A stretch of DNA of 64,000 bases from Streptomyces sp. APSN-46.1 (GCF_022815725.1 NZ_JALGRF010000001.1:434001-498000), one strand, 5' to 3'; numbered from the stretch's first letter, positions 16,094 through 26,695 are shown. Made by a program: numbers and translations. The notes: generated from the sequence alone by a model not told the origin.

Positions 16094-17377
16094 ATGCACG
16101 CCACCCCGAGGGCCTTCGGCCGCAGATCCTTCCTCACCACCTCGCTCCTCATAGCCGGCGGTGCCGTGCTCACCGGGTGCAGCAGCGACCCGATGAAGAA
16201 GAACGCCGGTGACAGCGCCGGCGCGAAGATCACGCTCAACCAGTGGTACCACGCGTACGGCGAGCAGGGCACGCAGGACGCCGTCAAGCGGTACGCACAG
16301 GCGTACACGAAGGCCAACCCGGACGTCGCGATCAACATCACCTGGGTGGCGGGCGACTACGAGACCAAGCTCAACTCCAGCCTGCTGACCGCCGACGCGC
16401 CCGACCTCTTCGAGATCGGCGACTTCCGCCACCAGATGGTGAAGAACGGGCAGCTCGCCCCGCTCGACGACATCCTCGGCGCGGCGAAGTCCGAATTCGC
16501 GAAGGCGGATCTGGACGGCGCCACCGTCGACGGCAAGGTCTACGGCATCAAGATGATCGACGACATCATGATGCTGTACTACCGCCGCAGCGTGCTCGAC
16601 AAGGCCGGCATCACCCCGCCCAAGACGTACGCGGAACTCGTCGAGGCGGCCCGCGCCCTCACTACCGCGAAGATGAAGGGCCTGTTCGTCGGCAACGACG
16701 GGATTGGCGACGCCGGTTACCTGATGGCCTGGTCCGCCGGGGGAACCCTGCTCGAGGGTGCGAAGATCGCATTCGACCGGCCGGAGACCGCCGCCGCCAT
16801 CGGCGCGCTGCGCCAGCTCCACGACTCCAAGTCCCTGCTGCTGGACTTCACCACCGACTGGTTCGACCCCGGCGCTCTCACCCAGAAGGCCACCGCCATG
16901 CACTGGTGCGGCTTGTGGGCGATGCCCGACATCAAGAAGAGCCTCGGCGACGACTTCGGTGTCGTGCCCTGGCCCGCCTTCGGCGCCTCCGGGCGCCCCA
17001 CCGCCCGCCTGGGCGGCTGGTACGAACTCGTCAACGCCAAGAGCAAGCACGTCGAGGCTGCCAAGAAGTACGTCCAGTGGCTCTGGCTCCAGCAGGCCGA
17101 CCTCCAGAAGGACTGGTGCGTGAGCTACGGCTTCCACGTGCCCCCGCGGGCGAGTGTCGCCGCGCAGACCACCGAGTTCGGCGCCGGCGCCCCCAAGGAG
17201 GCCGTGGCCATCTCCCAGAAGTACGGCACGTCCTTCCCGAACCTGTGGAACACCGCCATGGCCACCGCCTTCAACGACGCCGTCACGAAGATCGCCAAGC
17301 AGCACGCCGACCCGGCCGCCGCCCTCGCCAAGGCCACAGCCGCGTGCCAGGCGGAACTCGACAAGCAGCTCGGCTGA
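16094..17377 (+). CDS. ABC sugar-binding lipoprotein (family 1)
   Basis: A 427-residue extracytoplasmic solute-binding protein. The N-terminus has a twin-arginine motif (GRRSFLTT) and a lipobox LTGC (Cys 29), so it is exported folded via Tat and lipid-anchored. The mature part has the bacterial family-1 pattern (VAINITWVAGDYETKLNSSL; later GLWAMPDIKK). An AGGAGC ribosome site is present. It is followed by two permease genes. Substrate is inferred from context to be galacto-oligosaccharide or galactan breakdown products. Confidence 0.9.
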   Translation: MHATPRAFGRRSFLTTSLLIAGGAVLTGCSSDPMKKNAGDSAGAKITLNQWYHAYGEQGTQDAVKRYAQAYTKANPDVAINITWVAGDYETKLNSSLLTADAPDLFEIGDFRHQMVKNGQLAPLDDILGAAKSEFAKADLDGATVDGKVYGIKMIDDIMMLYYRRSVLDKAGITPPKTYAELVEAARALTTAKMKGLFVGNDGIGDAGYLMAWSAGGTLLEGAKIAFDRPETAAAIGALRQLHDSKSLLLDFTTDWFDPGALTQKATAMHWCGLWAMPDIKKSLGDDFGVVPWPAFGASGRPTARLGGWYELVNAKSKHVEAAKKYVQWLWLQQADLQKDWCVSYGFHVPPRASVAAQTTEFGAGAPKEAVAISQKYGTSFPNLWNTAMATAFNDAVTKIAKQHADPAAALAKATAACQAELDKQLG

Positions 17378-17391
17378 GGAGCCGTACGACC

Positions 17392-18381
17392 ATGGCTCTG
17401 TCCACCTCACCACCGCCCGGAAAGACACGCCCCGAGGTGCGGTTCAAGCCCCGGGCCGCCAGGAGACCCGCACGTCGCAGGACCGACCGGTCCTCCGTAT
17501 TCGCGTTCATCGTGCTCACCGCGCCCATGGTGCTCGGTCTCGCCCTGTTCAAGTACGTCGCGATCGGCTGGAGTTTCCTGCTGAGCCTGGGGGAGGCCCG
17601 GGGAACGCTGAACCCGGTCCGCTGGGTCGGCCTGGACAACTACGCGTTCCTGCTGTCCGACCCCGGCTTCCGCTCCTCGCTGATGACGATCGTCCTGTTC
17701 ACGCTCTTCATCGTGCCGGTGACGTTCGCCGCCTCCCTCGCGCTGGCCGTCCTCGTCCACCGCATCCGTCGCGGCCGCGGCTTCTTCCGTACGACGTTCC
17801 TGCTTCCCGCGGCCGTCTCGTACGTGGCCGCCACCCTCGTCTGGCGGATGAGCCTGTTCAACGGCCTGCCGTCGGGCATCGCCAACACGCTCGGCGGACT
17901 GCTCGGCTTCGAGGCGGTGCCGTGGATCGCCACCCAGGACCCGCCGCTGTACTGGATCGTGCTGATCACCCTGCGGCTGTGGCTCCAGGTCGGCCTGTAC
18001 ATGATCCTGTTCCTGGCCGGGCTCCAGGCCATCCCGCCCCAGCTGTACGAGGCCGCCGCCCTCGACGGGGCGTCCGGATGGCGGATGTTCCGGCACATCA
18101 CCCTGCCGATGCTGCGGAACACGTCGGTGGCGCTCCTGCTGCTGATGACCATCGCCGCCTTCCAGGCGTTCGACGAGTTCTACAACCTCTTCAGCGGCGG
18201 CCTCAAAAGCGGCGGCAACGGCACCGCACCCGTCAAACCGCCCCTCGTCCACCTCTACAACGTGGCGCTCGGCGACCAGAACTACGGCGTCGGCTCCGCG
18301 GGTGCCTTCCTCCTCACCCTGCTCATCATCGCGGTCACCCTGCTCCAGGGCCGGATCGTCGGCCTCGGCCGGAAGGACTGA
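17392..18381 (+). CDS. ABC sugar permease (MalF-type)
   Basis: A 329-residue inner-membrane protein with six predicted membrane spans and the EAA loop near the C-terminal third (YEAAALDGASGWRMFRHITL). A basic N-terminal tail precedes the first span. The start ATG 17392 lies 14 bp after the binding-protein stop. It works with the next gene. No ATPase gene is present, so energy probably comes from a shared MsiK-type ATPase elsewhere, as is usual in Streptomyces. Confidence 0.92.
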   Translation: MALSTSPPPGKTRPEVRFKPRAARRPARRRTDRSSVFAFIVLTAPMVLGLALFKYVAIGWSFLLSLGEARGTLNPVRWVGLDNYAFLLSDPGFRSSLMTIVLFTLFIVPVTFAASLALAVLVHRIRRGRGFFRTTFLLPAAVSYVAATLVWRMSLFNGLPSGIANTLGGLLGFEAVPWIATQDPPLYWIVLITLRLWLQVGLYMILFLAGLQAIPPQLYEAAALDGASGWRMFRHITLPMLRNTSVALLLLMTIAAFQAFDEFYNLFSGGLKSGGNGTAPVKPPLVHLYNVALGDQNYGVGSAGAFLLTLLIIAVTLLQGRIVGLGRKD

Positions 18382-18387
18382 CCCGAC

Positions 18388-19239
18388 GTGAACCGACAGC
18401 ACACCGCGCGGCGGCGCACCACGCCCGCCACCGTCGCCACCCACCTGGCGCTGGGACTGGCCGCCACGCTTTTCCTGCTCCCCTTCTACATCATGCTGCG
18501 CAACGCGCTCATGACGCCCCAGCAGGTCACTGCTCCCGACTGGCAGTGGCTTCCGAACCCGCTCACCTTCGACAACTTCACCGAACTGTTCACCGACCCC
18601 GCCATCCCCATGGCGGGCGCCCTGGGCAACTCACTGCTCATCGCGGCCGTCACCGCGCCCGTCTCGACGCTGCTCGCCTCGATGGCCGGCTACGCGCTCG
18701 CCCGTATCCCCGTACCAGGCAGCGGCACGGTGTTCTCCTTCATCGTGGTCACCCTGATGATCCCGGGCTCCGTGACCTTCATCCCGACCTTCGTCGTGGT
18801 GGGCTCGCTGGGCGGGGTGAACACCCACTGGGGCATCATCGTGCCCGGTCTGTTCAACGCCTTCGCGGTGCTGCTGTTCCGCAACTTCTATCTCCGCTTC
18901 CCCACGGAGATAGAGGAGGCCGGACGGCTGGACGGCCTCAGCCACCTCGGCGTCTACCGCAGGATCGCCCTGCCCAACTCGGTGTCCATGCTCGCGGCGC
19001 TCGGCGCCCTGTCCTTCATCGAGAGCTGGAACGCCTTCCTCTGGCCCCTGGTCATCGGTCAGGACCCCAGCACGTGGACCGCGCAGATCGCCCTGTCCAC
19101 CTTCCTCACCGCGCAGTCGGTGAACCTGCCCGGCCTGTTTGCCGGCGCGGTCGTCACGATCGTGCCCCTCGCCGTGATGTTCCTGGTGGCCCAGCGCCAC
19201 ATCGTCCAGGGCATCACCCTCAGCGGCCTCAAGGACTGA
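18388..19239 (+). CDS. ABC sugar permease (MalG-type)
   Basis: A 283-residue protein with six membrane spans and the EAA loop EEAGRLDGLSHLGVYRRIAL. GTG start 6 bp after the previous stop. It is the partner of the upstream permease in the same importer and ends with the typical GITLSGLKD. Confidence 0.92.
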   Translation: MNRQHTARRRTTPATVATHLALGLAATLFLLPFYIMLRNALMTPQQVTAPDWQWLPNPLTFDNFTELFTDPAIPMAGALGNSLLIAAVTAPVSTLLASMAGYALARIPVPGSGTVFSFIVVTLMIPGSVTFIPTFVVVGSLGGVNTHWGIIVPGLFNAFAVLLFRNFYLRFPTEIEEAGRLDGLSHLGVYRRIALPNSVSMLAALGALSFIESWNAFLWPLVIGQDPSTWTAQIALSTFLTAQSVNLPGLFAGAVVTIVPLAVMFLVAQRHIVQGITLSGLKD

Positions 19240-19299
19240 GGCCCTTCCTCCCCACCGGGGCCGCCCCCACCGGCCCCACCTGACAGAGGAGTTCCCCCC

Positions 19300-20718
19300 A
19301 TGCACAACTCCATGTCCCACACCCTCAGACGCCTGGCTCAGGCCACGGTGCTCTGCGTCGCCCTTCTGCTCAGCGCGCTGCTCCCCGCCGGCACCGCGCA
19401 CGCCGCGCCGGTCACCGTTCCGGTCGGCGCGCGGATCGACGACACCGTCGGCAGCCCGGTCCACGCCCATGGTGGCGGAGTCATCCAGGTCGGGTCGTAC
19501 TACTACTGGTTCGGCGAGGACCGCAAGGCCGACGACACCTTCCGCTACATCTCGGTCTGGCGCTCCATCGACCTCAAGAGCTGGGAGTTCCGCAACCACG
19601 TCCTCACCCAGGCCAGTCACTCCGAGCTCCAGCTCGCCAACCTCGAACGCCCCAAGGTCGTCTACAACCAGACCACCGGCCAGTTCGTCCTGTGGGCCCA
19701 CAAGGAGAACGGCGTCGACTACACCGAGGCCAAGGTCGCCGTCGCCGTCTCCTCCACCGTAGACGGCACGTACACCTACCAGGGCAGCTTCCGCCCCCTC
19801 GGCTTCGAGTCGCGGGACATGACCCTGTTCCGTGACGACGACGGCAGCGCGTACCTGATCTCCGCGGCCAACGACAACGCCGACCTCAACGTCTACCGGC
19901 TCACCCCCGACTACACCGGCGTCCAGTCGCTGACCAGGACGCTCTTCCCGGGCGACCGCCGCGAGGCCCCGGCCATGTTCAAGCGGAACGGCGTCTACTT
20001 CCTCCTCACCTCCGGCCAGAACGGCTGGCTGCCCACTCAGCAGCAGTACGCCACCGCGAGCTGCGTCGCCTGTGCCTGGACCGCCAACGCCAACGTCGGC
20101 GACTCCCAGACCTACGGCTCCCAGACCGCGTACGTCCTGACGATCCAGGGCGCTTCGGCCACCAGCCACCTCTACATGGGCGACCGCTGGGCCGGCTCCT
20201 GGGGCGGTCCGGTCGAGGACTCCACGTACGTCTGGCTTCCGCTGGCCTTCCCGACCGCCACCTCGATGACCATGTCCTACGCCAGGCAATTGACCATCGA
20301 CACCGCCGCCGGGACGATCACCCCGATCGGCACCGGCTACGACAAGCTGACGCTCGCCCACTCCGGCAAGTGCGTCAAGGCCGGTCAGTCAGCTGTCGTC
20401 CAGTACGACTGCACCGGCAACACCGACCAGCAGTGGCGCATTGACTCCATCAGCAACGGCAAGTCCCGACTGGTCTCCCGCAGCGCCAACAAGTGCATCG
20501 ACCTCGCCGCCTCGGTGATCACCTGGACCTGTGGCGTCGACAAGTTCAAGCAGCACTGGACCATCCAGGACCTCGGTACCGGCTACGTCCAGCTCGTCAA
20601 CGCCGTCACCGGCGAGTGCGCCGAAGTCGCCAACTCCTCCACCGCCAACAACGCCCAGCTCAAGCCCGCCGTCTGCACCGGCGCCCCGAACCAGCAGTTC
20701 CAGCGCACGTCGCTGTAA
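19300..20718 (+). CDS. Secreted GH43-type galactan hydrolase with ricin B domain
   Basis: A 472-residue protein with a Sec signal peptide cleaved near AHA-AP (about 31). Residues 40-340 are a five-bladed beta-propeller of GH43 type, resembling subfamily 24 exo-beta-1,3-galactanases (GDRREAPAMFKRNGVYFLLT, then YMGDRWAGSWG). Residues 345-472 form a ricin-type beta-trefoil (CBM13) with repeated Q-W/Q-F units (DQQWRIDS, KQHWTIQD, NQQFQRTS). It probably releases galactose units from arabinogalactan side-chain-free beta-1,3-galactan outside the cell. It follows the importer genes closely (61 bp), likely in the same operon. Confidence 0.8.
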   Translation: MHNSMSHTLRRLAQATVLCVALLLSALLPAGTAHAAPVTVPVGARIDDTVGSPVHAHGGGVIQVGSYYYWFGEDRKADDTFRYISVWRSIDLKSWEFRNHVLTQASHSELQLANLERPKVVYNQTTGQFVLWAHKENGVDYTEAKVAVAVSSTVDGTYTYQGSFRPLGFESRDMTLFRDDDGSAYLISAANDNADLNVYRLTPDYTGVQSLTRTLFPGDRREAPAMFKRNGVYFLLTSGQNGWLPTQQQYATASCVACAWTANANVGDSQTYGSQTAYVLTIQGASATSHLYMGDRWAGSWGGPVEDSTYVWLPLAFPTATSMTMSYARQLTIDTAAGTITPIGTGYDKLTLAHSGKCVKAGQSAVVQYDCTGNTDQQWRIDSISNGKSRLVSRSANKCIDLAASVITWTCGVDKFKQHWTIQDLGTGYVQLVNAVTGECAEVANSSTANNAQLKPAVCTGAPNQQFQRTSL

Positions 20719-20744
20719 CGGGCCGGCAGTAAAGGAACACCATC

Positions 20745-22922
20745 ATGCGAAGAACACGCATCACGGCGGCGCTCGGCGCCGTACTCCTGGGAGCACTCGC
20801 GACAGTGGTCCCGCCGGCCACTGCCCCGGCCGCGGCGGAGAGCCTCCCACCGGGCGGCACGCCCATGCCCACCCACCCCATCGTCCCGGGCGCCGCCTGG
20901 AGCGACGATACCGGCCGCCTGGTGCAGGCCCACGGAGCGGGCATCTTCAAAGTCGGCTCGACGTACTACATGGTCGGCGAGGACAAGGAGGCGGGCCAGA
21001 CGTACCACGCCGTCGCCTGCTACTCCTCGAAGAACCTCACCGACTGGCACCACGAGGGCAGCGCCCTGTCCCGCCAGGCCGACGGCGACCTCGGCCCGAA
21101 CCGCGTGGTCGAGCGCCCCAAGGTCATCTACAACGACAAGAGCCGCCAGTACGTCATGTACCTCCACATCGAGGACAAGACATACCAGGAGGCCAAGGTC
21201 GGCGTCGCCACCAGCCCGACCCCGTGCGGTCCGTACACCTACCGGGGCAGCGAGCGGCCGCTCGGCTTCCAGAGCCGGGACATCGGCCTGTTCAAGGACG
21301 ACGACGGCACGGGCTATCTCCTCACCGAGGACCGCGAGCACGGCCTGCGCATCGACAAGCTGTCCGACGACTACCTGACCGTGGAGAGCAACACGGCCCT
21401 GGTCGCCGGCTTCGAGTCGCCCGCCATGGCCAAGGTCGACGGCCGCTACTTCCTGTTCGGCTCCTACCTGACGGGCTGGTCCACCAACGACAACGTCTAC
21501 GCGACCGCGCCCTCACCGGCCGGCCCGTGGAGCGAGTTCAAGAACTTCGCCCCGGCGGGATCGCGCACGTTCGACTCCCAGACGTCGTCGATCGTCCCGG
21601 TCACCGGCAGCCGCGGCACCACGTACATGTACGTCGGCGACCGCTGGAACCCGCAGCGGCTGTTCGACTCCAAGCCGGTCTGGCTGCCGCTGCACATCAG
21701 CGGCACCACGGCGAACCTGTCCTGGCAGGACAGCTGGAGCCTGGACACCGCGTCGGGTACGTGGGCCCCGCAGAACGCCGACAGCACCTACGAGGCGGAG
21801 GCCGCAGGCAACACCCTGACCGGTGAGGCGGTCCGGTCCGGCGGAAGGGTCGGATACGTCGGCATGGGCTCGGCCCTCCGCTTCAACAACGTCACCGTTC
21901 CCCACACCGGCACCTACACCCTCAAGATCGCCTACTCCAACGGCGACGCGGACGACCGCAAGGCCACCCTCAAGGCTGACGGCGGCGCGCCGATGACGCT
22001 CTCCTTCCCGCCGACAGGCGGTGACCGTACGGGCGTGGCGACCGCCACCGTGACCCTGACCGAGGGCGCCCACACCCTGGAGTTCGGCAACGCCACCGGC
22101 TGGGCGCCGGACTTCGACCGGATCGCCCTGCCCAACGGCCCTTCGACCTCGCTCGGGCTGACCGGCCGCCCGACCTATCCGGGCTCGCCCGTGGTGCTGG
22201 CGAACGCGGGCGCGGACAACCCGCTCTCCGTGACGTTCACCAACCACGGCCCCACGGCGACCGTCCACCCGGCGGTTTCGGTGACGGCCCCCGACGGCTG
22301 GACCGTTTCCCGGGCCGGCAGCCCGACGACGGGCACGGTGGGAGCCGGCCGCTCCACCAGCTCCTCCTGGACGGTGAAGCCCCCGGCCGGCACGGCCCCC
22401 GGCACGTACGAACTCAAGGCCACGGCCGCGTACCGCTGGAACGGCGAACTTCCCGCCACCATCGACGAGACCATCAAGGTCACCGTCCCACCGCCCGCCC
22501 CGGCCGGTACGCCGTACGTCAGTGACCTGCCGGTCATGTCCTGGCTGGTCGGCTGGGGCGCGCTCCAGCGCGACCTGAGCCCGGGCGCCCTCCCGATGGT
22601 CATCGAGGGCGTCCCGTACGCCAAAGGCCTCGGCGCCCACGCCAAGTCCACCGCGCACTTCTACCTGGGCGGCGCGTGCCGCTCCTTCAGCGCGGTCGTC
22701 GGCATCGACGACGAGGACGGCCCCAGGGGCTCCGTCATCTTCGAGGTGTGGGCCGACGGCAAGAAGGTCGCCGAGACCGGAGTCGTACGCGGCACCGACC
22801 CCGGCCTCCCCCTCACCGCGGACGTGACCGGCGCCACCGAACTGGAGCTGAGGGCCACGGACGCCAATGACGGCAACCACTACGACCACTCGGAGTGGGC
22901 CGACGCGCGCCTGACCTGCTGA
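20745..22922 (+). CDS. Secreted multidomain GH43-type enzyme with CBM35-like and NPCBM domains
   Basis: A 725-residue secreted protein. The signal peptide ends near AAA-ES. The beta-propeller catalytic domain (30-345) is similar to the upstream paralogue ([43 protein letters not shown]). It is followed by a CBM35/CBM6-like beta-sandwich ([14 protein letters not shown] ... [10 protein letters not shown], 350-475), an NPCBM-associated NEW3 linker (485-585) and a C-terminal NPCBM domain ([16 protein letters not shown] to the end) known for galactose binding. Probably an exo-galactanase or related galactosidase. It is the last gene before a strong hairpin. Confidence 0.82.
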   Translation: MRRTRITAALGAVLLGALATVVPPATAPAAAESLPPGGTPMPTHPIVPGAAWSDDTGRLVQAHGAGIFKVGSTYYMVGEDKEAGQTYHAVACYSSKNLTDWHHEGSALSRQADGDLGPNRVVERPKVIYNDKSRQYVMYLHIEDKTYQEAKVGVATSPTPCGPYTYRGSERPLGFQSRDIGLFKDDDGTGYLLTEDREHGLRIDKLSDDYLTVESNTALVAGFESPAMAKVDGRYFLFGSYLTGWSTNDNVYATAPSPAGPWSEFKNFAPAGSRTFDSQTSSIVPVTGSRGTTYMYVGDRWNPQRLFDSKPVWLPLHISGTTANLSWQDSWSLDTASGTWAPQNADSTYEAEAAGNTLTGEAVRSGGRVGYVGMGSALRFNNVTVPHTGTYTLKIAYSNGDADDRKATLKADGGAPMTLSFPPTGGDRTGVATATVTLTEGAHTLEFGNATGWAPDFDRIALPNGPSTSLGLTGRPTYPGSPVVLANAGADNPLSVTFTNHGPTATVHPAVSVTAPDGWTVSRAGSPTTGTVGAGRSTSSSWTVKPPAGTAPGTYELKATAAYRWNGELPATIDETIKVTVPPPAPAGTPYVSDLPVMSWLVGWGALQRDLSPGALPMVIEGVPYAKGLGAHAKSTAHFYLGGACRSFSAVVGIDDEDGPRGSVIFEVWADGKKVAETGVVRGTDPGLPLTADVTGATELELRATDANDGNHYDHSEWADARLTC

Positions 22923-22955
22923 CGGCCGCACATCCGTCGCACGTCGGACGCACGG

Positions 22956-22988
22956 TGGCCGGAGGCCGCCCCACGTGGCCTCCGGCCA
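22956..22988 (+). terminator. Hairpin between GH43 gene and galT
   Basis: TGGCCGGAGGCC (22956-22967) pairs perfectly over 12 bp with GGCCTCCGGCCA (22977-22988) around a 9-base loop. It lies 34 bp after the GH43 stop and 33 bp before galT, so it can terminate or attenuate transcription into galTEK. Confidence 0.65.
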
Positions 22989-22994
22989 CCCCTT

Positions 22995-23008
22995 GTTCGA
23001 TCACGAAC
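22995..23008 (+). promoter_or_regulatory. Small hairpin next to galT ribosome site
   Basis: GTTCG ATCA CGAAC, a 5-bp stem directly upstream of the GGAGC ribosome site of galT. It may influence initiation on read-through transcripts. Weak evidence. Confidence 0.25.
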
Positions 23009-23021
23009 CAGTGGAGCACCA

Positions 23022-24119
23022 GTGAAGAAGACGACGACACGGCTCGCGGACGGCCGCGCGCTGATCTACTACGACGCCGGGGACGACCTCGTACGGGGGG
23101 AGGAGGACACCCGGCCGCTCGACGCCACCTCGACCAGCTCCGAGATCCGCCGCGACCCGCTGCTCGACGAGTGGGTCGTCATCGCCTCGCACCGCCAGGG
23201 CCGTACGTACCACCCGCCCGCGGACCAGTGCCCGCTGTGCCCCTCGGGCGACGGCCGCCGCACCGAGATTCCCGCCGACGACTACGAGGTCGTCGTCTTC
23301 GAGAACCGCTTCCCCTCGCTGACGGGCTCCCCGGACCACGAAGAACACGTCATCGCGGAGCCGTTCGACCGCCGGGCGGGCGTGGGGCGATGCGAAGTGG
23401 TGTGCTTCACCTCCGACCACGACGCGTCCTTCGCCGACCTCACGGCGGAACAGGCCCGTCTCGTCCTCGACGCCTGGACCGATCGAACGGCCGAGCTGTC
23501 CCGGCTGCCCGGTGTGCAGCAGGTCTTCTGCTTCGAGAACCGGGGCAAGGAGATCGGTGTGACCCTCGGCCATCCGCACGGCCAGATCTACGCGTACCCG
23601 TTCACCTCCCCGCGCACCGAGCGGATGACCACCCGCGTCGCCGCGCACCGCGAGGGGACCGGGCGGAACCTCTTCGACGACGTCCTCGCCGCGGAGCGGA
23701 AGGACGGAGCGCGGATGGTGATCGAAGCGGAGCACTGGACGGCGTTCGTCCCGCACGCCGCGCGCTGGCCCTACGAGGTGCACCTCTACCCGAACACCCG
23801 GGTACCCGACCTGCTCGCCCTGGACGAGGCCGCCCGCGCGGAGTTCCCACACGTGTACCTCGAACTGCTGCGCCGGTTCGACCGGCTCTTCGCCGGCGCC
23901 GGCGGTCCGACGCCGTACATCTCCGCGTGGCACCAGGCGCCGCTGCGTCCGGACGCCGACCGGGAGGACTTCGCGCTGCATCTGGAGCTCTTCACGGTCC
24001 GCCGTGCCGCGGAGCGGCTCAAGTTCCTCGCGGGCTCCGAATCCGGCATGAACGTGTTCATCAACGATGTGCCGCCGGAGGCCGCGGCGGCCCGGCTGCG
24101 GGAGGTGGCGAGCCGGTGA
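23022..24119 (+). CDS. galT: Galactose-1-phosphate uridylyltransferase
   Basis: A 365-residue Leloir enzyme exchanging UMP between UDP-glucose and galactose-1-phosphate. The active-site motif [12 protein letters not shown] carries the His-x-His nucleophile region. The N-terminal zinc-site cysteines lie in CPLCPSG, and the family start strings [18 protein letters not shown] are clear. GTG start. The stop overlaps the galE start by 4 bp (GTGA), so galT-galE-galK are translated as a coupled unit. Confidence 0.95.
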   Translation: MKKTTTRLADGRALIYYDAGDDLVRGEEDTRPLDATSTSSEIRRDPLLDEWVVIASHRQGRTYHPPADQCPLCPSGDGRRTEIPADDYEVVVFENRFPSLTGSPDHEEHVIAEPFDRRAGVGRCEVVCFTSDHDASFADLTAEQARLVLDAWTDRTAELSRLPGVQQVFCFENRGKEIGVTLGHPHGQIYAYPFTSPRTERMTTRVAAHREGTGRNLFDDVLAAERKDGARMVIEAEHWTAFVPHAARWPYEVHLYPNTRVPDLLALDEAARAEFPHVYLELLRRFDRLFAGAGGPTPYISAWHQAPLRPDADREDFALHLELFTVRRAAERLKFLAGSESGMNVFINDVPPEAAAARLREVASR

Positions 24120-25105
24120 GCACCCCCAGGAAGGTCCTGGTGACCGGCGGGGCCGGTTACGTCGGCAGTGTCGCCGCCGCCCGTCTCGTGGAGACCGGGA
24201 ACCGCGTGACCGTGCTGGACGACCTGTCCACCGGTCACCTCGCGGCAGTTCCGGCGGGCGCCGAGTTCATCGAGGGGAGGATCCAGGAGGCCGGCAAGGT
24301 ACTCGACGGCTCCTACGACGCCGTACTCCACTTCGCCGCCAGCTCGCAGGTCGGTGAATCGGTCACCGACCCCGGCAAGTACTGGCGCAACAACGTCGGC
24401 GGCGCCATGGAACTGATCGCCGCCATGCGGGAGTCCGGGGTACGGACTCTGGTCTTCTCCTCGACCGCCGCCACCTACGGTGAGCAGCGGTCCGTCCCGA
24501 TCACCGAGGACTGCCCGGCGCTGCCCACGAACCCGTACGGTGCCACCAAACTGGCCGTCGAGCAGATGATCAGCGGTGAGTGCGCGGCCCATGGACTGTC
24601 CGCCGTCTCACTGCGCTATTTCAACGTGGCGGGCGCCTACGGCCCGCACGGCGAGCGCCACGACCCCGAGACGCACCTCATCCCGCTGGTCCTCCAGGTG
24701 GCGCAGGGCCGCCGGGAGGCCATCCGCATCCACGGCGACGACTACCCGACCCTCGACGGCACGTGCATCCGCGACTACATCCACGTCGCCGACCTTGCGG
24801 AGGCCCACCTGCTGGCCCTCGACGCGGCCCCCGCCGGCGGGCATCTGATCTGCAACCTCGGGAACGGCCGGGGCTTCTCCGTCCGTGAGGTCATCGAGAC
24901 CGTCCGACGCGTCACCGGACACCCGGTGCCCGAAGTCGTCGCCGCGCGCCGGGCCGGTGACCCCGCCGAACTCGTGGCCTCCGCCGACCGGGCCCGGGAA
25001 CACCTGGGCTGGCGCCCGACCCGTACCGATCTGGCGGACATCGTCCGCGACGCCTGGACCTTCGCCGAGAGCCGGCGCGTACTCGACCCGGAGAACACAC
25101 AGTGA
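24116..25105 (+). CDS. galE: UDP-glucose 4-epimerase
   Basis: A 329-residue short-chain dehydrogenase-type epimerase. NAD motif GGAGYVGS (10-17), catalytic Ser/Thr in FSSTAATYG and Y-x-x-x-K as YGATKLAVE, and substrate motif [24 protein letters not shown]. It recycles UDP-galactose to UDP-glucose for GalT. GTG 24116 overlaps the galT stop, and its own stop overlaps galK. Confidence 0.95.
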   Translation: MSTPRKVLVTGGAGYVGSVAAARLVETGNRVTVLDDLSTGHLAAVPAGAEFIEGRIQEAGKVLDGSYDAVLHFAASSQVGESVTDPGKYWRNNVGGAMELIAAMRESGVRTLVFSSTAATYGEQRSVPITEDCPALPTNPYGATKLAVEQMISGECAAHGLSAVSLRYFNVAGAYGPHGERHDPETHLIPLVLQVAQGRREAIRIHGDDYPTLDGTCIRDYIHVADLAEAHLLALDAAPAGGHLICNLGNGRGFSVREVIETVRRVTGHPVPEVVAARRAGDPAELVASADRAREHLGWRPTRTDLADIVRDAWTFAESRRVLDPENTQ

Positions 25106-26241
25106 CAGCCAACGCGTTCGTAGCGGTCTTCGGAGGCGCCCCCGAAGGTGTCTGGGCGGCTCCCGGCCGGGTGAACCTGATCGGTGAGCACACCGACTAC
25201 AACGACGGCCTCGTCCTGCCCTTCGCACTGCCGAACACCATCCTCGCTGCCGTCGCACGCCGCACCGACGGCCGGCTGCGACTGCACTCCAGTGCCGCAC
25301 CGGGCGCAGTTGTCGAACTGACGGTCGGCGACCTGAAGCCGGGCCGGGGAGATGGCTGGGCCGACTACCCGTCCGGCGTGGTGTGGGCACTGCGCGAGGC
25401 CGGACACGCGGTCGGCGGCGCCGACATCCACTACGACAGCACGGTGCCGACCGGCGCCGGACTGTCCTCGTCCGCGGCCCTGGAGGTGGTCACCGCACTC
25501 GCCCTCGGCGACCTCCACGGGCTCGCCCTGGAACGCCCGGTCCTGGCGGAGCTGTGCCGACGTGCCGAGAACCTCTACGCCGGCGCCCCGACCGGGATCA
25601 TGGACCAGACCGCGTCGGCGTGCTGCACCGAAGGACACGCCCTCCATCTGGACATCCGCGACGGCGCACAACGCCTGGTCCCCTGCGACCTGGCCGCGGC
25701 CGGGCTGAGGCTGCTCGTGGTCGACACCCGCGTCGAACACGACCACAGCACCGGGGCGTACGGCGCGCGCCGGGCCGGCTGTGAGGCAGGCGCGGCGGCG
25801 CTCGGTGTCCGTACGCTGCGCGAGGTGCCCTTCGACGGCCTGGCCGCCGCCCTCGACCGGCTCCCCGACGAGCACGCCCGCCGGCTGGTACGGCACGTCG
25901 TCACCGAGAACCGGCGCGTTGAACAAGTGCTCGCGCTGCTCGACGCGGGGAAGATCCACGAGATCGGCGCGGTGCTGACGGCAGGCCATGCCTCATTGCG
26001 GGACGACTTCCAAGTCTCCTGCCCCGAACTCGACCTCGTCGTCGACACCGCGAACGAGGCCGGAGCACTGGGCGCGCGGATGACGGGAGGGGGCTTCGGC
26101 GGCTCGGCCATCGTCCTGGCCGAGGCCCGCAGGGCCGACACGGTCGCCGAGGCCGTGACCGACGCCTTCCGCAGCGCGGGCCACCGCGCCCCCCGCATCT
26201 TCGCCGCCGCACCCTCGGCGGGCGCCCGCCGGCTGCGGTAG
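25102..26241 (+). CDS. galK: Galactokinase
   Basis: A 379-residue GHMP kinase phosphorylating galactose. The galactokinase signature [15 protein letters not shown] is at the start, the ATP loop is [17 protein letters not shown], and motif 3 is [17 protein letters not shown] 25102 lies in the galE stop (GTGA). It is the last gene of the galactose set. No clear hairpin follows, and the 44-bp repeat copy lies 70 bp downstream. Confidence 0.95.
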   Translation: MTANAFVAVFGGAPEGVWAAPGRVNLIGEHTDYNDGLVLPFALPNTILAAVARRTDGRLRLHSSAAPGAVVELTVGDLKPGRGDGWADYPSGVVWALREAGHAVGGADIHYDSTVPTGAGLSSSAALEVVTALALGDLHGLALERPVLAELCRRAENLYAGAPTGIMDQTASACCTEGHALHLDIRDGAQRLVPCDLAAAGLRLLVVDTRVEHDHSTGAYGARRAGCEAGAAALGVRTLREVPFDGLAAALDRLPDEHARRLVRHVVTENRRVEQVLALLDAGKIHEIGAVLTAGHASLRDDFQVSCPELDLVVDTANEAGALGARMTGGGFGGSAIVLAEARRADTVAEAVTDAFRSAGHRAPRIFAAAPSAGARRLR

Positions 26242-26310
26242 GGATGAGGCGCGCGGGAGGGCTGCCTCAGCGGCCTGACGATGCGTCGGAAAAGTCAGCA
26301 AACGGTCAGC

Positions 26311-26354
26311 ATGAGTCCTGAAAGACCCGGGGGAAGCTGACCGAACATGCGAAT
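26311..26354. repeat. 44-bp direct repeat, right copy
   Basis: Same orientation and nearly the same sequence as 11421-11464. The differences are confined to the three bases after ACCCGG. It directly follows a 20-bp module GTCAGCAAACGGTCAGCATG (26294-26313) that also occurs in variant form at 26505 and 32322. Confidence 0.8.
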
Positions 26355-26389
26355 GGTTGTAATCTGCGGAGACCGTCCTTGACCTGCGA

Positions 26390-26530
26390 TGAGCAGGCAG
26401 GGAGCAGACATTTCGGGAGTTTCTTCATGTTTCGTACCATGTTCGAGTCCAACACCTGATATCTGGGTATTCGCGCAGGTCAAAGGCCTGATAGGCAGGT
26501 CCAGGTCAGCGAACAGTCAGCATGGGACCG
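26390..26530. repeat. Dispersed ~130-bp repeat, copy A
   Basis: Runs from CAGGCAGGGAGCAG through TGTTTCGT and CTGGGTATT to GTCAGCGAACAGTCAGCATG (26505-26524). It aligns by eye at roughly two-thirds identity with 32205-32341. No gene lies within 26242-26695. A C10-11 homopolymer at about 26611-26620 lies further downstream. Confidence 0.55.
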
Positions 26531-26695
26531 GACTGGGCCCCCGGGACGTCGACTTACGGGCGTGACGGCAGGAAGTGGTCCGACGGCCTCTCGGCACGTG
26601 CCTGAAGGCTCCCCCCCCCCGGACCCCCGGGGGCGTTCCGGAAGGGCTGTGCGCGGCGCACGGGTGGAGATCCACGACAGTGCGCCGTGCCCGGT

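Noticed and set aside
18631..20361. Minus-strand open frame of 576 codons opposite permease and GH43 genes
   Set aside because: Composition typical of antisense reading in high-GC DNA, no start context, covers two real genes.
26605..26640. Run of 10-11 C followed by more C/G runs
   Set aside because: Likely slippage-prone low complexity or assembly noise in a non-coding stretch; no function suggested.
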